Assembly (NCBI RefSeq): GCF_030580855.1 | Contig: NZ_JAUQOP010000003.1 | Location: forward strand, 248,001-312,000 | Source: Pseudomonas citrullilanati | GTDB taxonomy: Bacteria > Pseudomonadota > Gammaproteobacteria > Pseudomonadales > Pseudomonadaceae | DNA length: 64,000 nucleotides | Direction of reading: 5' to 3' | In this document: positions 9,442 through 20,681 of the stretch, one piece after another | How the letters are laid out: the number at the start of each line of letters is the position of its first letter | Position numbering within the stretch: the first letter of the stretch is position 1 | Notes under the pieces: generated by a model | Seen by the model: only the letters and a program-made list of their open reading frames with translations | The model's database searches: none | Told to the model about the DNA's origin: nothing | Translations under genes and position numbers: made by a program

Positions 9442-10763
9442 GGTTTTCTCCGCTGCCGTGGGCTCAGGCGATCGAGTTGCGCCAGGTGGTTGAGCTTCTC
9501 GCCGATCTTCAGCTCCAGGCCCCTGGGCACCGGCGCATAGAAACGCTGGGGTTCGAGTGCCTCAGGAAAATAGTCCTCGCCGGCGGCATAGGCGTCCGGT
9601 TCGTCATGGGCGTAGCGGTATTGCTCGCCATAGCCCAACTGTTTCATCAGCTTGGTCGGCGCATTGCGCAGGTGCAGCGGCACTTCGAGGGAGCCGTGCT
9701 CGGTGGCGCTGCGCATCGCCGCCTTGAAGCCCATGTACACCGCGTTGCTCTTGGGCGCGCAGGCCAGGTAGGTGATGGCCTGCGCCACGGCGAGCTCGCC
9801 CTCCGGGCTGCCGAGGCGCTCCTGCACATCCCAGGCTGACAGGCACAGGCTCAAGGCCCGCGGGTCGGCGTTACCGATGTCCTCGCTGGCCATGCGCACC
9901 ACGCGCCGGGCCAGGTACAACGGGTCGCAACCGCCATCGATCATCCGGGCGAACCAGTACAGGGCCGCGTCGGGATTGGAACCGCGTATGGATTTGTGCA
10001 GCGCTGAAATCTGGTCGTAGAACGCCTCGCCGCCCTTGTCGAAGCGACGACGGGTATCACCCAGCAGGCTTTGCAGCAGCTCGGTGCCGATCTCGCTGTT
10101 GTCCTCGGCCAGGTCGGAAGCGTTTTCCAGCAGGTTGAGCAACCGCCGGCCATCGCCGTCGGCGGCGGAAAACAGGATCTGGAAGCCTTCGTCGCTGAGG
10201 CTCAGGTGGCGCTTGCCCAGGCCGCGCTCTTCGGTGAGCGCCCGGTGCACCAGCTTGCGCATCGCCGCCTCGTCGAGACTCCTGAGCACATAGACCCGCG
10301 CCCGCGACAGCAAGGCGTTGTTGAGCTCGAACGAGGGGTTTTCGGTGGTCGCGCCGATGAAGATCAGCGTGCCGTCCTCGACATACGGCAGGAAGGCATC
10401 CTGCTGGGACTTGTTGAAGCGATGCACTTCGTCGACGAACAGGATGGTGCGCTTGCCGTATTGGCCGGCCTGTTGCTTGGCCACCTCCACCGCCTGGCGG
10501 ATTTCCTTGACCCCGGCCAGCACCGCGGACACCGTTTCGAAATGGGCATCGGAGACTTCCGCCAGCAACCGTGCCAGGGTGGTCTTGCCCACGCCCGGCG
10601 GGCCCCAGAAGATCATCGAATGCAAGGCGCCCTGCTCCAGGGCTTCGCGCAGCGGCTTGCCGCGGGCGAGCACATGCTCCTGGCCGACGTACTCATCCAG
10701 GTTGGTCGCCCGCAGGCGGGCGGCCAATGGCTGGGCGATCGGGGCGCTTCGAAACAGGTCCAT
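9438..10763 (-). CDS. rarA: Replication-associated recombination protein A (MgsA/WRNIP1 family)
   Basis: 441-residue AAA+ ATPase acting at stalled replication forks. Walker A is [14 protein letters not shown] (about residues 54-67), Walker [11 protein letters not shown], and sensor 1 is [13 protein letters not shown]. The C-terminal tetramerisation region is complete (to RRKP). It is separated from lolA by a 214-base gap carrying a repeat pair and overlaps crcB by four bases. Confidence 0.95.
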   Translation of the reverse strand: MDLFRSAPIAQPLAARLRATNLDEYVGQEHVLARGKPLREALEQGALHSMIFWGPPGVGKTTLARLLAEVSDAHFETVSAVLAGVKEIRQAVEVAKQQAGQYGKRTILFVDEVHRFNKSQQDAFLPYVEDGTLIFIGATTENPSFELNNALLSRARVYVLRSLDEAAMRKLVHRALTEERGLGKRHLSLSDEGFQILFSAADGDGRRLLNLLENASDLAEDNSEIGTELLQSLLGDTRRRFDKGGEAFYDQISALHKSIRGSNPDAALYWFARMIDGGCDPLYLARRVVRMASEDIGNADPRALSLCLSAWDVQERLGSPEGELAVAQAITYLACAPKSNAVYMGFKAAMRSATEHGSLEVPLHLRNAPTKLMKQLGYGEQYRYAHDEPDAYAAGEDYFPEALEPQRFYAPVPRGLELKIGEKLNHLAQLDRLSPRQRRKP

Positions 10764-10848
10764 GATTATCTACAAAACCTCCGAGGGTCCTGTTGCTGAT
10801 CGTCTCTGCCAGAGCAGATCTGTGGAAACAGATTTGCAGAAGCAAACT

Positions 10849-10937
10849 TGTGGGAGCAAGGCTTGCCCGCGATTGCATCGCCTCGGTCCAACCGATGCAC
10901 CGAGGTGTCTGTATCGCGGGCAAGCCTTGCTCCCACA
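10849..10937. repeat. Inverted repeat pair, TGTGGGAGCAAGGCTTGCCCGCGAT family
   Basis: Two 25-base inverted copies (10849-10873 forward, 10913-10937 reverse) enclose a 39-base loop that itself has complementary arms, CCTCGGT at 10881-10887 and ACCGAGG at 10899-10905. The unit differs from the main REP family of the window (GCAAGGCTTGCC in place of GCGAGCTTGCTC), so this is a related but separate REP subfamily. It lies between rarA and lolA. Confidence 0.85.
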
Positions 10938-10977
10938 GGCCGTGCCCCACAGGCCATTTCTCACAGGAGCCCTCGGG

Positions 10978-11601
10978 CTATTCCTGGATTACATCGGCAC
11001 CCTTGGGGATGTCGAACTTGAACTTGGACGCGGCGATCGACTCGTTGGCCTTGACGTTGGTGAACAGGATATTGGTGCGCTGGCCGACGCTGTCGATCAG
11101 TTGCATGTCGTTGACCAGGCCATTGCGGAACGACAGGCGCAGGCTGTCGAACAGGCTGTCCTTGGTCTTAGGCTTGAGGGTGAAGTCGATCACGCCACCC
11201 GCCTCCTTGGCACTGATGTCGAAGCTCTGGCTGATCTTGGAGATATCACCCGACAGCAACAACGCCGGGGTCTGGGTCAGCCGCTGGTCGAGGGTCTTGA
11301 TGGTGACCTGCTCCAGGTCCGGGTCCCACAGGGAAACCTTCTTGCCATCGGACACCATCAGTTGCTCGGCCGGCGCATCGGTGTGCCAGTAGAACAGCCC
11401 CGGGCGCTGCAACGCCATGTCGCCGGCGGTTTCCTGCAACTGGGTGCCGCTGCCGTCCAGGGTCAGCTGGGAGAAGCGCGCGGTCAGGGTCTTGGATGTT
11501 TCCAACAACTGGGTCAGGCGAGCCACGTCCTTTTCGTCAGCGTGGGCGGACAAGGTGGTCAGGGCCAATACGGGCAACAGCAACATGCGAATCAGGCGCA
11601 T
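10978..11601 (-). CDS. lolA: Outer-membrane lipoprotein carrier protein LolA
   Basis: 207-residue periplasmic chaperone that ferries lipoproteins from the LolCDE transporter to LolB. An N-terminal signal peptide ends LSAHA; the mature part has the LolA sheet signature ([28 protein letters not shown], split by function) and [13 protein letters not shown]. The ATG at 11601 is chosen over one at 11613 because GAGGA lies five bases upstream of it and nothing suitable precedes the other. Follows ftsK by 57 bases on the same strand, the usual Pseudomonas arrangement. Confidence 0.94.
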   Translation of the reverse strand: MRLIRMLLLPVLALTTLSAHADEKDVARLTQLLETSKTLTARFSQLTLDGSGTQLQETAGDMALQRPGLFYWHTDAPAEQLMVSDGKKVSLWDPDLEQVTIKTLDQRLTQTPALLLSGDISKISQSFDISAKEAGGVIDFTLKPKTKDSLFDSLRLSFRNGLVNDMQLIDSVGQRTNILFTNVKANESIAASKFKFDIPKGADVIQE

Positions 11602-11658
11602 GGGAGTCCTCATGAATGCGTAGGGGTGCGAGCGGCGTGACGCACGCCGCTCAGGTCG

Positions 11659-14064
11659 TTAGTCGCGCATCGGGCCCGGCGCCAGTACTTCGCGCGAGCC
11701 GTTGGTGTTCATGGCCGTCACGACCCCGGCCATCTCCATGGCCTCGATCATGCGGGCGGCGCGGTTGTAGCCGATCTTCAACTTGCGCTGAACCGCGGAA
11801 ATCGAGGCCCGGCGGCTTTCCAGGACGAACTGCACCGCTTCGTCATAGAGCGCGTCGGTTTCAGCGTCCTCTTCACCGCCGCCACTGCCGCCCTCGAAGC
11901 CGCTGCCAGCCTCCTCGACGCCATTGAGGATGTCGTCGTTGTATTCCGGCGCCCCGCGCAGTTTCCAGGCTTCCACCACACGGTGCACTTCATCGTCGGA
12001 GACGAACGCCCCGTGGACCCGGATCGGCAAACTGGTGCCTGGCGGCATGTAGAGCATGTCGCCGTGGCCGAGCAACTGTTCGGCGCCGCCCTGGTCGATG
12101 ATGGTCCGCGAGTCGATCTTGCTCGACACCTGGAACGCCATGCGGGTCGGGATGTTGGCCTTGATCAGGCCGGTGATCACGTCCACCGACGGCCGCTGGG
12201 TCGCCAGGATCAGGTGGATACCGGCGGCACGGGCCTTCTGGGCGATCCGGGCGATGAGTTCCTCGACCTTCTTGCCGACGATCATCATCATGTCGGCGAA
12301 TTCGTCCACCACCACCACGATGGTCGGCAGCTTGTGCAACAGCGGCGCCTCATCGTGGATGTTCTCGCGGTGGTACAGCGGGTCGCTCAATGGCGTGCCG
12401 GCCTCCTCGGCCTCCTTGACCTTGGCATTGAAGCCCGACAGGTTGCGCACGCCCATCTTGGCCATCAGCTTGTAGCGGCGCTCCATCTCGGCGACGCTCC
12501 AGCGCAGGGCGTTGGCGGCGTCCTTCATGTCGGTGACCACCGGGCACAGCAAGTGCGGGATGCCTTCGTAGATCGACAATTCGAGCATCTTCGGGTCGAT
12601 CATGATCAGCTTGGCGTCTTCGGGGCCCGACTTGAACAGGATCGACAGGATCATCGCGTTCACCCCCACCGACTTACCCGAACCGGTGGTACCGGCCACC
12701 AGCAGGTGAGGCATCTTCGCCAGGTCGGTGATCACCGGCTTGCCGCCGATGTCGTGGCCCAGGGCCAGGGTGACCGGCGACTTGTGGTTGTCGTACTCGG
12801 TGGTCGACAGCACTTCGGAGAAGCGCACGATCTGCCGGTCTTCGTTGGGAATCTCGATGCCCACCGTGGTCTTGCCGGGAATCACTTCCACCACCCGCAC
12901 GCTGGTCACGGCCAGGGAGCGCGCCAGGTCCTTGGCCAGGTTGGCGATGCGGCTGACCTTCACGCCGGCGGCCGGCTGGATCTCGTAGCGGGTAATGACC
13001 GGGCCCGGGTGAATCGAATCCACCGAGACCTCAACCCCGAACTCCTTGAGCTTGATCTCCAGCAGATGGCCGACGGCCGCCAGGGACTCGGGGGAGTAGT
13101 TGAGCTGTTTCTTCTCGGCCGGGTCGAGGATCGAGATCGGCGGCAAGGTGCCTTCCACGGCGCTGTCGACGAACAGCGGCACCTGCTTTTCCTTCTGTAC
13201 GCGCTTGCTCGGCTCCGGCGCCTTGGGCGGCGCCATGCTGATGACCGGCGGCACCTGCTTCTCGCGCTCGGACATGTGCTTGCTCAACGCCTGCTCGCGC
13301 TCGATCAGGCGTTCCTTGACCTTGGCTTGCTCGCGCTTGTCCGGCACGGTCGGGGCCACCACGTCATGGACGCGGTCGTCGACTTCGCGCAGTTGCGCCA
13401 CCAGTTGCTTGCGCTCGGTGCGCGCCGCCCACCAGCGGTTCATGGCGCCCTGGATCAATTCGACCAGGTCGAGGGTGATCTTGCCGGTGACGTCCATGAC
13501 CTTGAACCACGACAGGTCAGTGAACACCGTCAGGCCGAACAGGAACAGGGCGATGAACAGCAGCGTGCTGCCCTGGATGTTCAGGGCGTTGCGGGCCAGG
13601 TCGCCGAGGCTTTCCCCCAGCGCCCCGCCCGCCCCGGCCGGCAGCCCGGTGGGCGCATGGAAATGGATGTGGGCCAGCGCGGCGCCCGACAGCACCAGGA
13701 ACACCAGGCCGATCAGGCGCCAGGAAAACAGCCAGCCGCTCCATTCCCAGGGCTCGTGGCGCTGGCGGAAGATCTGGTAGGCCTTGATCGCCAGCAGCAG
13801 CGGGAAAATGTAGGCGAAATAGCCCAGCACCATGAACAGGATATCGGCGCTGTAGGAGCCGGCCGGCCCGCCGAAGTTCTGCACGTCCTCGATCTTGCTG
13901 TTGTGGCTCCAGCCCGGATCGTCCTTGCCGTAGGTCAGCAAGGCCATCATCAGGAACAGGCACAAGGCACCGATAGCGATCAACGCACCTTCCTTGAGCC
14001 GGTAGTGCAATTGCTGGCGCCAGAGCGGAACGACTGTTTTAGGTGCTGCGGTGGATTTCTTCAA
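11659..14064 (-). CDS. ftsK: DNA translocase FtsK
   Basis: 801-residue septal DNA pump that clears chromosomes from the division site and activates XerCD at dif. Four or five N-terminal membrane segments (residues 20-190), a short charged linker (230-310), a RecA-like motor with Walker [15 protein letters not shown] and Walker [13 protein letters not shown], and the C-terminal gamma winged helix ([17 protein letters not shown] onward) that reads KOPS sites. The linker is much shorter than in E. coli (1329 residues), typical for Pseudomonas. The start is a rare TTG at 14064 with AGGAAAAGAAG upstream; no in-frame ATG exists further up before the leader. Confidence 0.95.
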   Translation of the reverse strand: MKKSTAAPKTVVPLWRQQLHYRLKEGALIAIGALCLFLMMALLTYGKDDPGWSHNSKIEDVQNFGGPAGSYSADILFMVLGYFAYIFPLLLAIKAYQIFRQRHEPWEWSGWLFSWRLIGLVFLVLSGAALAHIHFHAPTGLPAGAGGALGESLGDLARNALNIQGSTLLFIALFLFGLTVFTDLSWFKVMDVTGKITLDLVELIQGAMNRWWAARTERKQLVAQLREVDDRVHDVVAPTVPDKREQAKVKERLIEREQALSKHMSEREKQVPPVISMAPPKAPEPSKRVQKEKQVPLFVDSAVEGTLPPISILDPAEKKQLNYSPESLAAVGHLLEIKLKEFGVEVSVDSIHPGPVITRYEIQPAAGVKVSRIANLAKDLARSLAVTSVRVVEVIPGKTTVGIEIPNEDRQIVRFSEVLSTTEYDNHKSPVTLALGHDIGGKPVITDLAKMPHLLVAGTTGSGKSVGVNAMILSILFKSGPEDAKLIMIDPKMLELSIYEGIPHLLCPVVTDMKDAANALRWSVAEMERRYKLMAKMGVRNLSGFNAKVKEAEEAGTPLSDPLYHRENIHDEAPLLHKLPTIVVVVDEFADMMMIVGKKVEELIARIAQKARAAGIHLILATQRPSVDVITGLIKANIPTRMAFQVSSKIDSRTIIDQGGAEQLLGHGDMLYMPPGTSLPIRVHGAFVSDDEVHRVVEAWKLRGAPEYNDDILNGVEEAGSGFEGGSGGGEEDAETDALYDEAVQFVLESRRASISAVQRKLKIGYNRAARMIEAMEMAGVVTAMNTNGSREVLAPGPMRD

Positions 14065-14098
14065 AACGCTTCTTTTCCTGCGCCAAGGGCGCGTCCAT
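14039..14098 (-). CDS. Possible 19-residue upstream ORF overlapping the ftsK start
   Basis: An ATG at 14098 opens a 19-codon frame ([19 protein letters not shown]) that ends with TAA at 14039-14041, 23 bases inside ftsK in another frame. Because ftsK starts with TTG, translation of this frame could help or limit ftsK initiation. No clear ribosome site precedes the ATG, so this may be chance. Confidence 0.2.
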   Translation of the reverse strand: MDAPLAQEKKRFEEIHRST

Positions 14099-14113
14099 CT
14101 GTTGAATGACGAT

Positions 14114-14136
14114 AAAAAACTGCTCGTGACGAGCAG
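14114..14136 (-). terminator. Intrinsic terminator in the ftsK upstream region
   Basis: On the minus strand a perfect stem CTGCTCG-TCA-CGAGCAG (14136 down to 14120) is followed directly by six T residues (14119-14114). This is a textbook Rho-independent terminator, placed 50 bases before the ftsK start and pointing toward it. It must end either a short RNA made from the ftsK-trxB gap or act as an attenuator of ftsK. Confidence 0.75.
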
Positions 14137-14248
14137 GTAAAAAAGTGAATGTGCACAACCGGTACTACTTTTACCACTGTGAGGTGCATCCAGAAAACCG
14201 CAGGTGTTGCCGAAAATTTTGATCTTTAGCCGATCCTGCGCTCAAAAC
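14114..14248 (-). ncRNA. Candidate sRNA or ftsK leader between ftsK and trxB
   Basis: The 319-base gap between divergent ftsK and trxB contains, on the minus strand, a -10-like TACAAT (14260-14255) and 120 bases further on the strong intrinsic terminator at 14136-14114. A transcript starting near 14248 would be about 135 nt long and end in the terminator. The -35 region is weak. No reading frame of note is inside. Either a small RNA or an attenuated ftsK leader would explain this; I cannot name a family. Confidence 0.4.
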
Positions 14249-14254
14249 TCAAGC

Positions 14255-14260
14255 ATTGTA
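14255..14260 (-). promoter_or_regulatory. -10-like TACAAT for the ftsK-upstream transcript
   Basis: Read on the minus strand, TACAAT matches the sigma-70 -10 consensus at five of six positions. The hexamer 17 bases upstream (ATGCCT) is a poor -35. It is the best promoter candidate for the RNA that must feed the terminator at 14114-14136. Confidence 0.35.
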
Positions 14261-14374
14261 CGGGTTTGTCGGCCCCGAGGCATCGTCCGCATCCTGGATG
14301 CCCACCTGGCCGGGGAGCGGCCTGCACAGGCGTCAATTGGACCATGCATTGTCTTTTGTGACAAAGGCTTATGA

Positions 14375-15343
<969 letters not shown>

Positions 15344-15435
15344 CGGTTAATCTTCGGGCCGACACCCATCGGTGGCGAGGGATGACCCCTTCGCCACCGG
15401 GCTTGTCCGCCCTCCCCTTCTGCAAGCGAATGACA

Positions 15436-16116
15436 ATGCTGACCTGGTTACAACGCAACTCCCTGGATTTCCCACCGCTGGAAAAAGCCATGCGCGACCC
15501 CAACGGGTTATTGGCCGCCGGCGGCGACCTGTCCGCCGATCGCCTGGTCCAGGCCTATCGCCACGGCTGCTTTCCATGGTTTTCCGAAGGCCAGCCGATC
15601 CTGTGGTGGTCTCCCGACCCTCGCACGGTGCTGTTTCCCGACGAACTGCACGTCTCCCGCAGCCTCGGCAAGCTGCTGCGCAAGCGGCGCTACCAGGTGA
15701 CGTTCGACAAGGACTTCGCCGCCGTCATCCAGGCCTGCGCCGCCCCACGGGACTATGCCGAAGGCACCTGGATCACCGAAGCCATGCAGACCGCCTACCT
15801 GCAGCTGCACCGGCGCGGCTTCGCCCACTCCGTGGAAGTCTGGGACCAGGGCCTGCTGGTTGGCGGCCTGTACGGCCTGGCGATGGGGCAGCTGTTTTTT
15901 GGCGAGTCGATGTTCAGCCGGGCCGACAATGCGTCGAAATTCGGCTTCGCCACGCTGGTCCAACACCTCAAGGCCGCCGGCTTCGTGCTGATCGACTGCC
16001 AGATGCCCACCGAGCACCTGCACAGCCTGGGCGCCCGGTCGATCCCGCGCACGACCTTCGCCGACTACCTCAAGGCGCACCTGGACCAACCCAATCACGC
16101 GACCTGGGTTTGCTGA
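15436..16116 (+). CDS. aat: Leucyl/phenylalanyl-tRNA--protein transferase
   Basis: 226-residue transferase that adds Leu or Phe from tRNA to proteins with N-terminal Arg or Lys, creating an N-degron for ClpS-ClpA. The family opening is [18 protein letters not shown], followed by [13 protein letters not shown], the HGCFPWF and [19 protein letters not shown] blocks. An in-frame ATG two codons earlier (15430) is equally possible; much earlier starts are not supported. Sits directly before bpt. Confidence 0.95.
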   Translation: MLTWLQRNSLDFPPLEKAMRDPNGLLAAGGDLSADRLVQAYRHGCFPWFSEGQPILWWSPDPRTVLFPDELHVSRSLGKLLRKRRYQVTFDKDFAAVIQACAAPRDYAEGTWITEAMQTAYLQLHRRGFAHSVEVWDQGLLVGGLYGLAMGQLFFGESMFSRADNASKFGFATLVQHLKAAGFVLIDCQMPTEHLHSLGARSIPRTTFADYLKAHLDQPNHATWVC

Positions 16117-16173
16117 GCGACATCGGCGCTCCTGGCTTACACTTAACCCCATAGCTTATCCCGAGGGTTGATC

Positions 16174-16881
16174 ATGACCGAGTTGGCGCGTTTGAAGTTC
16201 TATGCCACTCAGCCCCACTCTTGCAGTTACCTGCCGGAGGAGCAGGCCACGACGCTGTTCCTCGACCCCAGCCAGCCGATGGATGTGCATGTCTACGCAG
16301 ACCTGTCGGAAATGGGTTTTCGGCGCAGCGGCGATCATCTTTACCGGCCCCATTGCCAGCACTGCAACGCCTGCGTCCCGGCACGCATCCCCGTGGCGCG
16401 GTTTACGCCCAATCGCCAGCAGAAACGCATTTTCAAGCGCAACGCCGACCTCCAGGTGCGGCCGGCCAAGCCGCAGTTCACCGAAGAATATTTCGACCTG
16501 TACCAACGCTACATCGAGCAACGCCACGCCGATGGCGACATGTACCCGCCCAGCCGCGATCAGTTCTCGACGTTCCTGGTACGCGACCTGCCCTTTTCGC
16601 GCTTCTACGAGTTCCGTCTCGACGGACGGTTGGTGGCGATCGCCGTCACGGACCTGCTGCCCAACGGGCTTTCCGCGGTGTACACCTTCTATGAGCCGCG
16701 GGAAGAACGGCGCAGCCTGGGGCGCTTCGCCATCCTCTGGCAAATCAGCGAGGCACGGCGCCTGGGGCTTGAAGCGGTGTACCTGGGCTACTGGATCAAG
16801 AACTGCAAGAAAATGAACTACAAGACCCAATATCGCCCCATTGAATTGCTGATTAACCAGCGTTGGGTCGTCCTCAACTAG
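16174..16881 (+). CDS. bpt: Aspartate/glutamate leucyltransferase (Bpt)
   Basis: 235-residue homologue of eukaryotic arginyltransferase ATE1. In bacteria Bpt transfers Leu to N-terminal Asp or Glu. The N-domain cysteine cluster [14 protein letters not shown] is intact, and the C-domain shows [27 protein letters not shown] and [15 protein letters not shown]. Start ATG at 16174 is preceded by GAGGG at the right distance. Together with aat, clpS and clpA it completes the N-degron branch. Confidence 0.94.
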
Positions 16882-16981
16882 AACCCCTTGGCTTGAACCC
16901 CTTTTTTCGGGCACAATGCACGCCGCTTTTGCCTGGCGCAGTTGCACCGGGCCATTCACTGGACACCGAGGGCTTTACTGC

Positions 16982-17200
16982 ATGTCGAAAGAAGACAGCT
17001 TCGAAATGGAAGGCACTGTCGTCGACACCCTGCCCAACACCATGTTTCGCGTGGAGTTGGAAAATGGGCACGTCGTAACCGCGCATATCTCCGGCAAGAT
17101 GCGCAAGAACTACATTCGTATTCTTACCGGTGACAAAGTGCGCGTCGAGCTGACGCCCTATGACTTGAGCAAAGGGCGCATCACTTACCGCGCTCGCTAA
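16982..17200 (+). CDS. infA: Translation initiation factor IF-1
   Basis: 72-residue S1/OB-fold factor that binds the ribosomal A site during initiation. The sequence [11 protein letters not shown] through KGRITYRAR is near the universal bacterial form and full length. It stands alone, 100 bases after bpt, and is closed by a clear intrinsic terminator. Longer in-frame starts upstream are ruled out by the strict family length. Confidence 0.98.
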
Positions 17201-17214
17201 CAAGTCAATACAAG

Positions 17215-17240
17215 ACGCCCGGCTGATGCCGGGCGTTTTT
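17215..17240 (+). terminator. infA intrinsic terminator
   Basis: A nine-base-pair stem, ACGCCCGGC (17215-17223) and GCCGGGCGT (17228-17236), with a TGAT loop, is followed by a T run. It lies 15 bases after the infA stop. Confidence 0.9.
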
Positions 17241-17284
17241 GTTTGCGTGGGATTTATCCCACCCTTCAGAAACGCACAGATTCC

Positions 17285-17374
17285 TGTGGGAGCGAGCTTG
17301 CTCGCGATGGCGGCCGCCCATCCAGCACATAGGCAAGCTGACCCACCGCTATCGCGAGCAAGCTCGCTCCCACA
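17285..17374. repeat. REP doublet (REPIN)
   Basis: Two 23-base REP units face each other at 17285-17307 (forward) and 17352-17374 (reverse), 90 bases in all, between the convergent infA and clpA terminators. The inner flank before the right arm, CTGACCCACCGCT, resembles that of the doublets at 6219 and 24732, as expected for copies of one mobile REPIN. Confidence 0.9.
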
Positions 17375-17404
17375 CAAAGACCCTGGAATAATCCTGAAGA
17401 CAGC

Positions 17405-17430
17405 AAAAAGGCGCCTCCCGGCGCCTTTTT
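17405..17430 (-). terminator. clpA intrinsic terminator (bidirectional)
   Basis: AAAAAGGCGCC (17405-17415) pairs with GGCGCCTTTTT (17420-17430) around a four-base loop, giving a T run on either strand. It lies 18 bases past the clpA stop. Confidence 0.9.
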
Positions 17431-17448
17431 GCTTATCACACGTCTCGA

Positions 17449-19719
17449 TCAGGCCATTTCGGCCGTGGTCTCGAAGTCGAACGTCAGTTCGCCGTCCTTG
17501 ATGTCGATGTGAACCACACCGCCATGCTCGGACAGTTCGCCAAACAGGATCTCCTCGGCCAGCGGACGCTTGATCTTGTCCTGGATCAAGCGGGCCATCG
17601 GCCGCGCACCCATCGTCACATCGTAGCCACCTTCGGCCAGCCAGCTGCGCGCCGCGTCGGTGACTTCGAGCAATACCCGCTTGTCTTCGAGCTGCGCCTG
17701 GAGTTCGGTGAGGAACTTGTCCACCACGCTCTTGATGACCTCATGGCTGAGGCGACCAAACTGGATGATGGTATCCAGGCGGTTGCGGAACTCGGGCGTG
17801 AAGCTCTTCTTGATCACTTCCATCGCATCGGACGAGTGGTCCTGATGGGTGAAACCGATCGAAGCACGCGCCGCGGTTTCGGCACCGGCGTTGGTGGTCA
17901 TGATGATGATCACGTTGCGGAAGTCCGCCTTGCGCCCGTTGTTGTCGGTCAGCGTGCCGTGGTCCATGACCTGCAGCAGCAGGTTGAAGACTTCCGGGTG
18001 GGCCTTCTCGATCTCATCGAGCAGCAACACGCAGTGCGGCTGCTTGGTGATGGCCTCGGTCAACAGGCCGCCCTGGTCGAACCCGACATAGCCTGGAGGC
18101 GCACCGATCAGGCGCGACACGGTGTGGCGCTCCATGTACTCGGACATGTCGAAGCGAACCAGCTCGATGCCCATCGCCTTGGCCAGTTGCCGCGCAGCCT
18201 CGGTCTTGCCTACCCCGGTAGGCCCGGCGAACAGGAACGAACCCACTGGCTTGTCCGGCGACTTGAGCCCGGCACGGGACAGCTTGATGGCGGTCGACAG
18301 CGAGTCGATGGCCGCGTCCTGGCCGAATACCGTCAGCTTCAGGTCACGCTCCAGGTTACGCAGCAGCTCCTTGTCGGAACTGGTGACATGCTTGGGCGGA
18401 ATCCGCGCGATCTTCGCCACGATGTCCTCGACCTGGGGCACGTCGATGCGCTTGACGCGCTTGTCCACCGGCTGCAGGCGCTGGTAGGCCCCTGCCTCGT
18501 CGATGACATCGATGGCCTTGTCCGGCATGTGCCGGTCGTTGATGTAGCGCGAGGCCAGTTCGGCCGCGGCACGCAGGGCTTCATCGCTGTATTCGATGTT
18601 GTGGTGCAGCTCGAAACGCCCCTTCAGGCCACGCAGGATACCGATGGTGTCTTCCACCGACGGTTCCGACACATCGACCTTCTGGAAACGCCGCGCCAGG
18701 GCGCGGTCTTTCTCGAAGATGCCGCGGAATTCCTGGAACGTGGTCGAACCGATGCAGCGGATATCGCCCGACGAGAGCAGCGGCTTGAGCAGGTTGGACG
18801 CGTCCATGACCCCGCCCGACGCAGCGCCGGCACCGATGATGGTGTGGATCTCGTCGATGAACAGGATCGCCTGCGGACGCTTCTTCAACTCGCCGAGCAA
18901 CGCCTTGAAGCGCTTCTCGAAATCCCCGCGGTACTTGGTGCCGGCCAGCAAGGCACCCAGGTCGAGGGAATAGACCACGCTGTTGGCCAGCAGGTCCGGC
19001 ACCTGGTTGTCGACGATGCGCTTGGCCAGGCCTTCGGCGATCGCGGTCTTGCCCACGCCCGCCTCGCCCACCAGCAGCGGGTTGTTCTTGCGCCGCCGGG
19101 CAAGGATCTGCGCGACGCGCTCGACCTCGACCTCACGGCCCACGAGCGGATCGATACGCCCCTGGCGCGCCAGTTCGTTGAGGTTGCTGGCATAGGCATC
19201 CAGCGGATTGCCCGAAGAAGAAGACTCACCGCCCTCGTCGTCCTGCATATCCTGCTCACCCTCGGAATGATCGCCATGCCCCGGCACCTTGGAGATGCCA
19301 TGGGCGATGTAGTTGACGACATCGATGCGCGCGACGCTCTGTTGCTTGAGCAGGAACACGGCCTGGCTTTCCTGCTCGCTGAAGATCGCGACCAGCACGT
19401 TGGCGCCGGTAACTTCACGCTTGCCCGAGCTCTGTACATGAAAGACAGCACGCTGCAGGACACGCTGGAAGCCCAGGGTTGGCTGGGTTTCCCGATCCTC
19501 GTCATGGACGGGGATCAGCGGCGTGGTGGAGTCGATGAACTCCTGCAGGTCATGCTTGAGTTTATCGAGGTTCGCGCCGCAGGCACGCAATACGGTGGCG
19601 GCAGCCTCGTTATCCAGTAGGGCCAGCAGCAGGTGCTCGACGGTCATGAATTCATGACGCTTCGAACGAGCCTCCTTGAAGGCAAGATTGAGGGTGACTT
19701 CGAGCTCGCGGTTTAACAT
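17449..19719 (-). CDS. clpA: ATP-dependent Clp protease ATP-binding subunit ClpA
   Basis: 756-residue double AAA+ unfoldase that feeds substrates, including N-degron proteins brought by ClpS, into ClpP. N-domain residues 1-145; D1 Walker [16 protein letters not shown]2 Walker [15 protein letters not shown]; arginine-finger region [10 protein letters not shown]. The ClpP-docking loop reads ASIGF where E. coli ClpA has IGL, a conservative change. The ribosome site GAGGTG precedes the ATG at 19719. It follows clpS by 29 bases, so the two are co-transcribed. Confidence 0.97.
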   Translation of the reverse strand: MLNRELEVTLNLAFKEARSKRHEFMTVEHLLLALLDNEAAATVLRACGANLDKLKHDLQEFIDSTTPLIPVHDEDRETQPTLGFQRVLQRAVFHVQSSGKREVTGANVLVAIFSEQESQAVFLLKQQSVARIDVVNYIAHGISKVPGHGDHSEGEQDMQDDEGGESSSSGNPLDAYASNLNELARQGRIDPLVGREVEVERVAQILARRRKNNPLLVGEAGVGKTAIAEGLAKRIVDNQVPDLLANSVVYSLDLGALLAGTKYRGDFEKRFKALLGELKKRPQAILFIDEIHTIIGAGAASGGVMDASNLLKPLLSSGDIRCIGSTTFQEFRGIFEKDRALARRFQKVDVSEPSVEDTIGILRGLKGRFELHHNIEYSDEALRAAAELASRYINDRHMPDKAIDVIDEAGAYQRLQPVDKRVKRIDVPQVEDIVAKIARIPPKHVTSSDKELLRNLERDLKLTVFGQDAAIDSLSTAIKLSRAGLKSPDKPVGSFLFAGPTGVGKTEAARQLAKAMGIELVRFDMSEYMERHTVSRLIGAPPGYVGFDQGGLLTEAITKQPHCVLLLDEIEKAHPEVFNLLLQVMDHGTLTDNNGRKADFRNVIIIMTTNAGAETAARASIGFTHQDHSSDAMEVIKKSFTPEFRNRLDTIIQFGRLSHEVIKSVVDKFLTELQAQLEDKRVLLEVTDAARSWLAEGGYDVTMGARPMARLIQDKIKRPLAEEILFGELSEHGGVVHIDIKDGELTFDFETTAEMA

Positions 19720-19748
19720 GGCTTCACCTCATACCCAAGTGGTCGGCG

Positions 19749-20111
19749 TTAACCGTCCTTCTCGATTTCACAGAGTAGCGGATGCTGGCTTTCCCGGGCG
19801 TATTGGTTGACCTGCATGGCCTTTGTCTCGGCGATGTCGCGGGTAAACACTCCACATACTGCCCGTCCCTCTGTATGAACGGCCAGCATGACCTTGGTCG
19901 CCAGCTCGCGATTCAGGTTAAAAAACACCTCGAGCACTTCGACGACGAAATCCATCGGTGTGTAGTCATCGTTGAACAAAACCACCTTGTACATCGGTGG
20001 CGCCTGTAATGCAGGCTTTGCCTCCTGAACAGCGATGCCTGCGGAATCGTCGTCGTGTAGATCCGGGCGATCCTGATTGAATGTTAGTCGAATCTGGCTG
20101 ACTGCATGCAT
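19749..20111 (-). CDS. clpS: ATP-dependent Clp protease adaptor ClpS
   Basis: 120-residue adaptor that recognises N-terminal Leu, Phe, Tyr and Trp and delivers them to ClpA. The core has [20 protein letters not shown], with the Asn-Asp-Asp that binds the alpha-amino group, and the [14 protein letters not shown] block. The N-terminal extension of about 35 residues is the flexible region needed for transfer. Divergent from cspD across a 226-base gap that should hold both promoters. Confidence 0.95.
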   Translation of the reverse strand: MHAVSQIRLTFNQDRPDLHDDDSAGIAVQEAKPALQAPPMYKVVLFNDDYTPMDFVVEVLEVFFNLNRELATKVMLAVHTEGRAVCGVFTRDIAETKAMQVNQYARESQHPLLCEIEKDG

Positions 20112-20337
20112 GGAAAGAAAGGTTCGTTTAGTTGGCGAATACAGTGATGGGGGCGCTTTCGGGCGATTTCAACCACGACCACCCGGCCACCTTGACTATC
20201 GGCAAAACGGTGTTACAACCAATAGAGCCCATCGTGGGTTAAAAAGGTCCGTGGAATCTATCCTGTTTTCAAGATTAGCCTGCGGATGGACTGGATGATA
20301 CTCCAGTGATGGAGTGCGTTGCAGAGGGATATGGTTT

Positions 20338-20604
20338 ATGTCGGCTGTCAAGATGAGTGGCAAGGTGAAATGGTTCAACAACGCCAAGGGCTACGGGTTC
20401 ATTATCGCAGCCGGCCGGGATGAAGACCTTTTCGCCCATTACTCGGCAATCAACATGGAAGGCTATAAGACCCTGAAGGCTGGACAGCCTGTGACGTTCG
20501 AAGTCATCCAGGGACCCAAGGGCCTGCATGCGGTCAATATCAAGGTGGACTGCGTCGAGGACATCGCCGCCCCTGCCCCGGCCAGGGTCGTCGAGACGCT
20601 TTGA
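20338..20604 (+). CDS. cspD: Cold-shock-domain protein CspD
   Basis: 88-residue cold-shock-domain protein. RNP1-like KGYGFI and RNP2-like DLFAHYSAI are present; the C-terminal 20 residues beyond the domain ([19 protein letters not shown]) fit CspD rather than CspA. E. coli CspD is a stationary-phase inhibitor of replication initiation; by analogy only here. ATG at 20338 has AGAGGG nine bases upstream; an in-frame ATG at 20353 would give the shorter form seen in some relatives. Confidence 0.92.
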   Translation: MSAVKMSGKVKWFNNAKGYGFIIAAGRDEDLFAHYSAINMEGYKTLKAGQPVTFEVIQGPKGLHAVNIKVDCVEDIAAPAPARVVETL

Positions 20605-20628
20605 CGGGTAACACCCCGGACAGACGAA

Positions 20629-20661
20629 AATGCCCGGCTCGATCGACTCGAGCCGGGCATT
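20629..20661. terminator. Shared terminator of cspD and icd
   Basis: AATGCCCGGCTCG (20629-20641) pairs perfectly with CGAGCCGGGCATT (20649-20661), a 13-bp stem with a seven-base loop, centred between two convergent stops. The flanking runs of A and T are short, but the position and strength support bidirectional termination. Confidence 0.8.
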
Positions 20662-20681
20662 CGGTTTGAGCGTCGATCCGC

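Noticed and set aside
9067-9600. Fluoride riboswitch for crcB
   Set aside because: crcB starts inside the rarA stop codon; there is no leader and no riboswitch consensus.
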